Positions 33,901 through 45,900 of a stretch of 64,000 nt of DNA are shown one piece after another; position 1 is the stretch's first letter, and each line of letters opens with the position of its first letter. The stretch is taken from NCBI GenBank assembly GCA_946811185.2, contig OX328099.1:67522714-67586713 (forward strand), read 5' to 3'. The stretch is from Hippopus hippopus. Lineage: Eukaryota > Mollusca > Bivalvia > Cardiida > Cardiidae. Position numbers and translations under genes: made by a program. The notes beneath the pieces were generated by a model. That model worked only from the letters and a program-made list of their open reading frames with translations, had not been told where the DNA came from and did no database searches.

Positions 33901-36900
33901 CACCATCTGTATGTATAACCACAGTAATTCATGATCCTTATCAACCTTTAGAGTGCTGAATTAGGAATGAGCACTTTCCAATTCAGAAAAAGCATCCAAA
34001 ATATTGTCATTTCAGGGTTGCTTTGGCCTGAATATATAGGATCTAACAAGAGTTGGTATTTGAGATAAAATTCTATGAAACAAGTCTAGGGAAACATTTT
34101 TTTCTTGACGAGTTTAATAAAGATTTTATCTCAAACGCCAACTCATGTCATATTCTTTTTATCACATAATGATAGTTCACAAATTGTAGATCAGAAGATG
34201 CAAAACCATCTATAGGTGCACCCACAGTAATATCCATAAAACCCATTCACTTCTATGAAATATGTACAAAATGACATAAAAAATGACATCACACAACTGT
34301 AATATCAAATGTGTATGAGATAACAAGGGATGTTATGTGATAAATAAAAATAAGTAGTAGAGAGTGTAGATCCAAAATCAGACTACACTGTGGCTTCTGA
34401 CATTGATCTACACTTTATGCAAAAACAACTGAAGTCAGTTCCAGTGCTTTAAATTCATTAAAAGGATTAATTTGCTTTTTAATTCTTATTCTATTACTGT
34501 ACAATTATGGTATTTTATGACTCAGTATGGGTTGACTCATTACCTCATAGAGCTCATTTGCAAGAGGCCGCTTTTAGAATAAATGGATGACTAAAGGTTC
34601 AGTAGATACGGCCGAGCCCCGGTAGCTCAGTTGGTACCGTACAGGACTTGAGAACAGGGGGTCGTGAGTTCGATCCCCGGCTCAGCCAATTTCTCTCCAA
34701 GGATTGATGATAGTCATTGTGACAGGATTCATTCCTCTCCCACCACTGACCATTGTTTCGACGATGGTTATGTCGGAAAGCAGCCAGTGGCTTGGAAAGA
34801 AAATTGTGCTGAGTACTGGTAAAAGAGACTCCAGGAAAGCATGGATAGGTGCACTGGCCGCCGCGATATAACTAAAATAATGTTGAAAATGGCGTTAAAC
34901 ACCATAAAATCAATCAATTCAGTAGATACAAAAACATGGTGGCAAAGTGAGAAATTGATCTTTTTCACCACAGTCTGTTGGAAAGATATCATCTGCAAAA
35001 TGAAAAAAGTGGCCTGCAGTAGGTAATGTTAGCCTTTAACCATATAGTCTCGTGTATAACAACCCTGAGGAAGAAGCCGTTTGAAAATATTGTGGGGAAA
35101 GGAGAAAATGCTGGTAACCAGCATTTCTTCCTTTCTTCACAATGGTTTTTAACCTTCAGAGACAAATTTCATCAATTTGTCGTCTGCAACAGCTTTGAAT
35201 TTGGATAAGTCTTAACTTTTCTCATTTGGTAAAGTGTTAAAGCTCCAATCTTTATCTACACTGGCCGCAAAGGCAACTACAATCAATTTAAGCGCTTTTA
35301 CCAAACAATCCCCGGTTTTAACAACCCTGCAGAAAGAGCCTTTTGAAAATATTGTGTGGAAAGGAGAAAATGCTGGTAACCAGCATTTTCTCCTTTTCCC
35401 ACAATGTTTTCTAACCTTTCAGAGACGAATTTCACCAACTGAGCCCCATCATATTTGTCGTCTGCAACAGTTTTGAATTTGGACAAGTCTTATATTTTGT
35501 CATTTGGTAAAGTGTTAAAGCAACAAATAAACCCAGCAGTAATTTTCAGTCTAGAATAATACCAAGAAAAGTACAATTTCATGGTTACTTTTGCCTGTAG
35601 TATTTCAGCAAAGCGGACAGTGTAGATCAAAGATCAGACTGCACGTTTTGTGCAGTCTGATCTTGATCTACTCTGGCCTCAAAGGCAACTACTGTCTTTG
35701 AAGCACTTTAGGGTTAATCTTGTCTGTGTCCTTTTTTCAGCCACCACTAGCACCACCAGAGTTTCCACCTTTCCCCATCAGAGCTTGTGTGCTTGGTAAA
35801 ACATTTAGTGGAAAGTCTTCTTGTGTTGCAAAAATAGCCGCTGGTAAGTATAATTAATCCTTTACCAAATAATCCATATATACCTGTTGCTGAATTTTAA
35901 TGACTCTTAGGAAAAAGACTAACATTGTAGGAAAAGGAGAAAATGCTGATTACTAGCATTTCCTGCAATGGTTTCAAATGCTTTCTACCCCAGGGTGGTT
36001 TAAAAATGGGATTGTTCAATTCATATATTTAGCACTTACAGATTTAACTCTTTTCTAGACGACAAAATTTCAGACTGGTTCAAATTGAAAGCATTTGCAG
36101 ACGAAAAATTGAGGGTGGCCCAAATGACAAAATTTGTCCTTGATAGGGTAGAAAACAATGTGGAAGAAGGAGAAAATGTTAATTACCAGCATTTGCTCCT
36201 TTTCCTACAATGGGTTCAAATGCTTTCTACCTCAGGTTGGTTTAACCCTTTACCACACAATCTTAAATTTTTAAGACCATGAGCAAGAAGGCTGTTGAAA
36301 ATATTGTGGTAACCAGCATTTTTTCCTTTTCCCACAATTTTTTCTACTGTATGAACAACAGAGGTCATCTTTTGAGCTCTATTTAATTTGTCATCTGCAA
36401 CAGCTTTCAATTTGATCAAGTCTAAAATTTTGTTGTGTGGTTAAAGATTGGATTGTGGAATTTTTTTTAATTACTGCTCAAAGGTACAATGATATAATCA
36501 GTAACACTAAGTCCTGTATGAAAATGAACACTATTTGCGAACACCATTAGCTTCTTTCCTTTTGTGTGTGCATTATCTGGTAGATCTAGTGCACTTTTGA
36601 TTAACTGTTTACTACTACAACAAAATTTTGAACTTGGCCAAATTAAAAGCATTAATGTATAGCGTAAATAGTGATTTCAGCCTTTGATAGGATAGAAGAT
36701 ATTGTGGGAAAAAGAGAAAATGCTGGGTACCACAATGATTTCAAAAGCCTTCTGTTTCAGGTTCATTAAAACTCAGAATTGTGTGGTAATGAGTTACATG
36801 TACAAAGAACAGAACAGGGCAATACATATTATAGACCTAGGACTCCAAACAAAACTTACAGAACTCCAGACAGAGGGAGTGATTTTGGTTTCAAAATTAA

Positions 36901-39900
36901 AAATAGCGATTATTCTCATTTAAACCCTATGTTATGGGTACTCATTAGAATTGTCTCATCGAGACGGTTCCAATGAGTACCCACAACATAGGGTTTGGAA
37001 GAGAAATAATAGATCTAGAATACCATCACTCACTCTTATCTGGAGCTCTGAACTTAGATGGTTTAGTTTGTCATCTGCAAATGTTTTCAAGTCTAAAATT
37101 TTGTGGTTTGCTAAAGGGTTAACCAACACAGCAATGAAGTTGCAATAATACCTAACATATTTGAACAGACAAAAAAAATCTGTCTCATTTATTTTGTAAT
37201 TTAAATCTTTACTACACAATCAAATTTGAGACTTGTCCAAATTGAAAGTATTTGCTGCAGACAAATTATAGCTGGCTCAAATGACTAAATTTGTCCGCCA
37301 TAGACTAGACAACATGGTGGGAAAATGAGTTGATGCAGGTCCTTTCTCCTTTTCTCACAATGTTTTCAAAAGCCTTATTTTTTAGGGTCACTGAATGTCA
37401 GGATTGTCAAGTAAAGGGTTAAATGCAAACACATATAAAATACTTTTACAAAAAGCAAGGTAAAGGAAGAGAGATATTGTTTCATTTTTTTTCATGTAAA
37501 TCAAACTGTTAAATATTTTTGTTTACTGAGTTTTCCTTTTTCTAATAGAACACAGAATCCAAGTGTTTAATGTGGATGAATTAGTGAATGAAGCTATAGA
37601 AGCTCATAAAAATGGAGAAATTATGGAAGTCACAGTATGTATCCTAAATACTCTCTATTTATACCTGTATTCATTTGTAAACAATCACACTAGTGAAGCA
37701 TGTTAATGATATGAATGCTTGTTAATGATATGAATGCGCAGATGTGCATACTTTAAAGATAAAGAATGACATGCCATAACAGCATATGAATTCCATTGTT
37801 ATAGCATGGTTAGAACTCTGCTCAAGCATGGCCTTTAACCCTTTAGCGCTCAACAAAATTTTATACATATCCAAATTGAAAGTGTTTGCAGACGACAAAT
37901 TAGATATGGCTAATAAGGTGAGATTTGTCTGTAAAAGGACAGAAAACATTGTAGGAAAAGGAGAAAATGCTGGTTACCAGCATTTTCTCCTTTTCCCACA
38001 ATGTTTTCAAAAGGCCTCTTTCTCAGGGTTGTTAAAAGTTGGGATTGTGTGGTAAATGGTTAACCCTTTACCACACAACCCCGAGTTTTAACAGCCTCGA
38101 TGAACCCAAAGAAACTCAGAAAGACTTTTATCTTACAAGCTTGACTAAACAATTTGACTTGATAGATCCAAGATCAGATTGCATTTTCTTTGCAGTCTGA
38201 TCTTGATCTATACCACCTGCAAAAGCCCCTGTTTTTGCCTATTGTCCTGAAAGGGTTGAAGTCTTGAATCTTATAATATTGCTTTATTAACTCTTTCACT
38301 ACTGAATAAATAAATTGCATTTTCTCAAAGGTAAAAAATACTTTTCCTCTGATCAAGAGACAGTTCGGTCATAATCTAGAATAAAGCAGTGGACAGTGCA
38401 GATCAGAGATCAGACTGCACATTTTGTGCAGTCTGATCTTGATCTATACTGTCCACAAAAGCTTCTGGTGTCGTCTATGGTATAGAAAACAAAAGTTAAC
38501 AAAATTTAATTGAACTTGGATGTTACATCTTGAAAATTCATAATTTATGAATTAATGAAGGTCCACCATACACTTACTCTTTTTTCTTCCTTTGCACAAT
38601 TTTTATTGTATTATCAAGAAATTTTAGTTTAAATCATACGAGCTATGCTTTTGCAAAAAGGGGGTTGAATGCATCTCTGTGATGCATTATACCGAGTAAG
38701 TTGTCACATAATTATGGTTACATAAAAACCATTTTGTCAAACAACTGATTGGATAATGATGTAGTATGGTCCCTGGGTATACAGAAAATTCTCAGATAAG
38801 ACCCATATCAGCCTGCGCAGGCATTAAACCCATATTTTATAGAGCATGGTTCATATATTTTGTACCATGGTATTTTGACTCATTTATTTCACATTTATTT
38901 TATACTCACAGGAAGAAATAGAAGAACAAGTGACAGATTTATCTGAAGTTTCCAAATCAGGTGAGTGTTACATTGTATGAATTCTCTACCATGCGATAAA
39001 ATCTTAGAATTGTCTAAATTAAAAGCCATTGCAGACGACAATTTATATGTGGCTTACATGATTGAATTCATCTTTAATAGGGTAGAAAACATCATGGGAA
39101 AAGGAGAAAATGCTGGTTACTAGCATTTTCTCCTTTTCCAACAAAATTTTCGAAAGGTTTCTTCCTCGGGGTCATTAAAACTGGGGATTGTGTGGTAAAG
39201 GGCTAAGAATTTAAAGACTATAGTGAGATTGCTTTTTTTATCAAATCTGTTTAAAATTGATGATGGTATTCAATATTTGACAACAACATCTATAGACAAG
39301 ATAATGTGAGCCATGCCCTGTGAAAAGGTGGCTTAATGCTTCACATAAGTATAGACCCATGTCAACCTGTGCATTCTGCGCAGGCTGACATGGGTGGAAA
39401 CCTTTTGCTATTGGTCAATTTTGTTCACCTCCAGGGACCATCCCACCACAGGATTCAGCCTGTTGTTAGACAAAATGGATTTTTATGGATCCATAATTAT
39501 GTGATGACTTGCTTAGTATAATGTATCACAGAGATACACTAAGCCCCCTTTTGCCTGAGAATGGATCATAATTGGCATGCAACACGCGAAAATGGGCATT
39601 CGGACATTTGCGTAAAGTGTCGTCTCGGATCAGCCTGCGCAGTCCGCGCAGGCTAATCCGAAACGACACTTTCCGTTTTTATGTAGTTTTCTGTTTTGCG
39701 CAGGTCTACTGAAGAACAAAATCTAATGTAGTCGTAAAGTGCCATCTTGATCCGAGACGACACTTTATGCAAATGTCAGAATGCCCCTTTTCACGTGATG
39801 CAAGCCATATAATGAATATCTATCGTACATGCGTTCATAGTAATACATGCATACATTTCTTTGTAGCACTGACAGTAGAAAAAACTCTTGACACATTGCG

Positions 39901-42900
39901 ACCTGTAGACAATTTTTGTAAAGTGCAGCAAATTACTTTGAAAACAATAAGGGAAAAGGGAGACTTAACTCATAAAGAGCAGTTTTTTCACATGCATCTA
40001 ACCGAGGTCCTTGTTGTGTAAGAGTGTTTTTAAGCTACAAATATATTTTGGAAGGTAATGAGTTAACACTTATTAATACATTCTACAGGGACACAAATAA
40101 GGGCATTGATTCACAATAACTTTTTGTCCCTCCACGAATGCTCTAGAGACTTTAAACTTGTGTTACAGAGTGTGCAAGTTCAGATGATGAACTTGAAGCT
40201 ATTGAAACTTTCGACAGTGTTAGTGAAATAGGTGAGATAAAGACGGTGTCATGTGTAAATATGTTGTAATACTCACAGCTAGCATCAAGTAAATAAAGGC
40301 ACCAGCTTTAACCCTTTACCAAACAATCCTGAGGTTTAATGATCCCAAAAACTAGAGGACATCTGAAAACATTGTGGAAAAAGGGAGAAAATGCTGGTAA
40401 TGAGCATTTTCTTCCTTTCCCTTAATGTTTTCTACTTTACAAATTTTAAGATTTTAAGGCATATATGTTTTGTTGTCTTCAAACACTTTTAATTTGGACA
40501 GGTTTAATTTCTATCTTTTGGTAAAGAGTGAACTCGTTACCAAACAGTCCCATATTTTAAGGACTTACAGGAAGGATGCGTTATAGAACACAGTGAGAAA
40601 GAGAGAAAATGCTGGTAACCAGTATTTTCTCCTGTTCCTTCAGTGTTTTCTACCTCTCTTCAAAGACAGATCAGATCATTTGAGCTTTATTAAATTTGTC
40701 GTCTTACATTTCTCTGAGTTTTGACAAGTCTAAAATTTGTTGTCTAGTAAAAGGTGAAATAACAAACTATTGTCTGTAAAAAATACAAAACTGGCAGGGG
40801 GGACTACATGTGTTTGATTCATGCTGTCAGAGAAGGGGGTTTAATGCATCATCAAAAAGTACAGACACATGTCAGCCTGTGCTGTCTGAGCAGGATGGCA
40901 TGGGTCGAAACTTTTTGCTATTTACATTCTGCATGTCCTCAAAGTTTAGTTGTTTGTTGGACAAAATGGATTTTTATGGATCCATAATTATGTTATCATT
41001 TATTTGTTATTATGCGTTTTTGATAAAAATTAAGTCCTTTTCTCAGATTATGGCTCATTTTTTTACTTACATCGGACTATAATATACATGTATACAGATT
41101 GTTTTCTGTGAATGTGGTGTTTGGTATAGAGAGTTGAGGTTGTGGTTAATAACCTTGAGAAAGAGGCCTTTTGAAAACATTGTGGGAAAAGGAGCAAATG
41201 CTGGTAACCAGCATTTTCTCCTTTTCCACAATGTTTTTCACTCTTGGAAGATATGTGATGTTTTGAGAGACATTTAATAAATTGTCTGCAAATGCTTTCA
41301 ATTTCGACCAGTCTAAAGTTTTGTTGTGTGGTAAAGAGTTAATACAAACCAACAAATTACTGTTGATGACTAAGTTTTGAACCCAGTGTCGCAAGTAAAA
41401 GTGTTGTGCAGTATGTGAAAACAAATTTTGATTGCCTGACTGTGATAAATATCTAGAAAAACTCCAAAGAGGAAAGGCTATTAACCTTTCCTAGATGGCA
41501 AGCTGTCCAAATTGAAATGCAAAATATAATCTTGTGATTCATTGAATCGCAATTGTTGCGTAATTTTAGAAGATGACTGATTTATACTTAGTCTTGTGTT
41601 TTAATGTTTACACGTGTTCTACATGGATATGGTTTGCTTCGGTTGTTCTGGCATTTGTCATGTTTATTTCTTAAATTGTGTATTGAAAAACAGTCATTCT
41701 TTTTATGTTTCGTACATGTAATACTTTTAAGGAGTTAAGTTAGATTATTATGCATTATGTTACTTAGAAAATGCATGATTTTGTCAATAATTCAACTGTC
41801 ACATGTCTGTGTTTTAAATTAATCATATATAGAAGAACAACCTCATGAAGAGCCAGCTGCAGGGGAGGGTGCTCCAGCTGAACAACCAAAGCCAGATGAA
41901 AGCACTGAAGGTAGTTTTTGTCTGGCAGCATATTTCTTATCATTTTTGTATTTTCTAGATTTTGTATGCTTCTTGCATATCACCTAGTGCTTCAAGGGAT
42001 AACTTAGTTGATAATTATATCAATAATGATTTAACAAGACTTATACTTAGTTTCAGTCTTTAACAGATTCCATTTACCCCAACACAGGCTTCCTGCTTGT
42101 AGTCAGCATTGAATGTTGCTTCTTCTATCAGGTTGATAAGTAATAGATTCTATTTTATTTCATTTTACAAATTTGTTTATTATGCCAAGCATATATAATT
42201 GTTAAAGGCCATAGAAGTCCATTCTATTTTCACATATTTATATGTATCATGTATTTCGAGGCATCTACAGAAAGAAAGCAATCTCATGATTAAGGGATGA
42301 AAAACTTCACATAAAACTGCTGTTATGCTTTTTCTAATATTACTGCTATCTAAGCCAATGTTTTTGTTTATCAAACATATCTTACTTTGTGCATTTTCAA
42401 ACTATATTTAGATTTCCCTGTATTTTTTGCCATATGCTTCGAAAGCTCTCTAGTACAAGTGTTTCAAAATACAACAATATTAAGGACAGTCTGACTTAGT
42501 CAAGATGTTATCACTGTGATTCTAAACAAGAAATATCTTTAAAAAAGATAGATGGCTTAAGAGGTACTGGAATTTGAATATTAAAACTCTTTTGTGAATC
42601 AATAAATTTGGGAGCATATAGGCCAGCAAGGAACCGCCAAATAAACAAGAGCACATTTTTTACCAATTGCAAATTACAGTTCTTTTTATTTTTCTGATTT
42701 TATCAATACCAAGAAGTAGGTCTAAAAGCCAGCGTTTTCACCTAGGCAGAAAAATATGTCATAAAAGATTACTATATCCTTTTACATACCTATTGTGAAG
42801 AAGCCATAGTTAAATACAGTCCCTGATTTGTAGACCTTACAGCTGCATATCAGTGTAAAGAAAGCTTTTTTCATTCTTTTTCTTAATATGATACAACATT

Positions 42901-45900
42901 GCAGATTTTAACATGAAATTTAGTTTTTTCATAGGAGGATGATAAATAAATCAAAAGGAAAAAGCAAATTTACATAAATAAGTAGATGACTAGCGATCAT
43001 GGCATTTTGCAATGGATTTTGCATGCTAGAGACAAATGTCTGTCAGCATTTGTGGCACAGTAGAATGATAAATTACAAAGAAATTGCATGTCTTGTAGGC
43101 ATACACGAAACTTTGGTTTTCCATGGCATTGTCAAAGTGTCAGTGTTTGTTAACCTTAACTTTACCCATTGACTTCCGTGACAATAGTTCTTAAGTAAAC
43201 AGAAGCACTGACAAGCATGTACCGAATCATGCGGGTAAAAATTCAGATGCAAAAGGTCCTTTGTAAGTCAAACATGTTTGTAAAAAATTAAGATCAAGTT
43301 TGGTTGGAAAAAAAGCATTGGCCATAAAGCCACAGGTAAAAATTGGTAGGTTGCTAAACTATGTGTTTGACACATATGCAATTTTTTGTCATTGCTGTGA
43401 GAACAGCTTATTGTTAGATGTTTTACTCAAAATGTTTTGAAACCTTAGAATAAGCGGTGAGAAGTCAAAATTTAACTACGACCATCTAATCAAGTAATAT
43501 TGTAGGCATTCGTTTTATATTCAGTTTTACCTTTGTCTCTCTTCTTCTGTGAAATACTGAAGAGCACTCTATCTCTCACATTCAATTAATGCCTGAGATT
43601 TCCTTTTAGCTTTAAGTACTGACCTTTCACCTTGTACTACACATCACAGTATTTTAAAAACCTCCAGAAAGAAAGCTTTTGAAAAGATTGTGAGAAAAGG
43701 AGAAAATGCTGGTAACCAGCATTTTCTCCTTTTTCCACAATATCTTCTACTCAGAGGCAAGTTTTGTATTGGGCCACCCTTGATCTGTTGACTGCATATG
43801 CTTTGAACTTAGACAATACAGATATCTGCTTAAAAAGACTGAAGATCAGATCTGTGCATCCCTGCAAAATAATCATATCTACTCCCTCCAAATATGCACT
43901 TAATATGCGCTAGGATTTTAAGCAGAACAATAAGTTTTGAAGCTAGTGTCACAAACTGTTGCTGCTTTATGATTTTGTAGCAATTTTACTTGAAAAGCTG
44001 CTTGTGCTATGTTTGAAATATGTAGTATAGTACCAGGTAAATATGGTTCCGATAAAAATAAGTTCCATATTCCAAACCATGTTATGACTAAGGCATCCAA
44101 TTCATCTTAGAAGTGGCCAGACCTCTCCTGTTTAGGATAATAATCTCTTTATTTCAGAATGATAAGTCACAAGTAATGTCACATGTTTAGTATTACTCTG
44201 CATTTTAATATACTTAAGTTTCTTCTTCTTTAATTCTTCTAAATCAAAAGATATAGAGGATATTTGTTTTTTACGGTGAAAGATCGAAATTTATTTCATT
44301 GAGTGAACATCATCGGTAATATTACTGATGATGTTCACAAGATGAAATAAATTTCAATCTTTCACCGAAAAAAACAAATATTCTATTCATTTCATGCTTT
44401 TAACCCTTTCTGGGGGGAACTTAATCAAAATCCAGTACAGTTCTTTTCAGTTATTCCCTGTGGCATACCCCCTCCACATAGCAACGTATTACAATATTAA
44501 ATCAAGTGTGAGAAATGTAAGGTAAATTACGTCATATTTCCATCTGGTTGTGAGGCACGCGCATTTTACCTAGGAAACTAGCACGCGGGAACAACTGTTT
44601 CCGCCTTCAATTGAAGAGTTAGAATATAAAAATCGGTATTTTCACTGGTCGTAACCATGAAATATCGAAAAATATTTCACCGATATTTCTCGATAACCTA
44701 CCGGAAAGCATGAAATAAGATTTGAACTAACCTTTTACTACACAGCAAAATTATAAGACTCGTCCATATTTAAAGAATTTACAAACAAAAACTTAAATAT
44801 TTTTCAGGTGATAGTATATGTGGTTGAATACGTAGAAAACATTTTGGTTACCAGCATTTTCTCCTTTTCTTACAATGCTTTCAAAAGCCTTCTTTCATAG
44901 GGTTGTTAAAATTCTGGATTGTGGTAAAGGGTTAATTGTAAAACACAAAAGGGACGTTAACCAAATTACCCTCACAAACACTCAGTCCTCTGTCACTGCA
45001 ATGCTTTGCTTCTGCACAGCTGGCTTTTTTTTTAACCCTTAAACCCTGTATAAACACTCTAGTGTTTTTTTTTTTACAAACATTGGGAAGAAAGCTGTTG
45101 AAAGCAACTAATGTAAGAAGAAAATACCAGTTCCAAATGCTTTCTCCTATTTCCCACATTGTTTTCTACCCATCAAATACAAATACCACTTCTACTGATT
45201 AGTCGTCTGCAAGTGCTTTCAATATGGACAACTTGGAAATTTTGTCATCTGATAAAAAATGATGCACTTGATAATTGAAGTGAATATGTTTCTGACAGGA
45301 CCCATGGTGTGCATAAGGGTGCAGGGATAATTGGGAAAATTTAGTTTTTTTGTGATATTTAACTCTTCTCCAGCTGTTCTCAACCTTTGACATATTTTCA
45401 GATGAGTGTAGGGTAAGATCACCATGCACATTTGTGTAGTCTGATCTTGCTGTACACTCTGCACTATTCTCTCAGAAGGTTTAGTCATGTAGATCCCATT
45501 TGATGGCAGTAAACATAACAATATCTATTTCCATAACTCAACAATTTTAATTCAGTCCGATAAGGATTAAGTGTAGTTTTTGTGTAATATTTTAGTACAG
45601 GTATATTTTTTTTTTTCATGGAAAGATGATATGTACTAAATTGTTATTATTTGTGATATTTAAAAGTATTTCTTTTTTATTTTATGCACATTTTGCATTT
45701 TTTTCAGATTTTATAGATTCAATCATATTTCATCTAAGTCTTTATTTTCTCACCAGATTTCAAATATGTGTTTCAACTATTACATTATTTGCTTGCTATG
45801 TTTGTAAATAAAACATAATTTCAAAATTATTTTTGTAAAATGTATCAAGAGAGCGTCGTAGGATTCTATTTCTAAAAGACCCTTAAAAGTTTCTAGAACT

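Noticed and set aside
34614..34690. A possible tRNA gene (A and B boxes in good order)
   Set aside because: It is the head of a 308-bp SINE with a target duplication; the acceptor stem does not pair, and the same head recurs in other copies.
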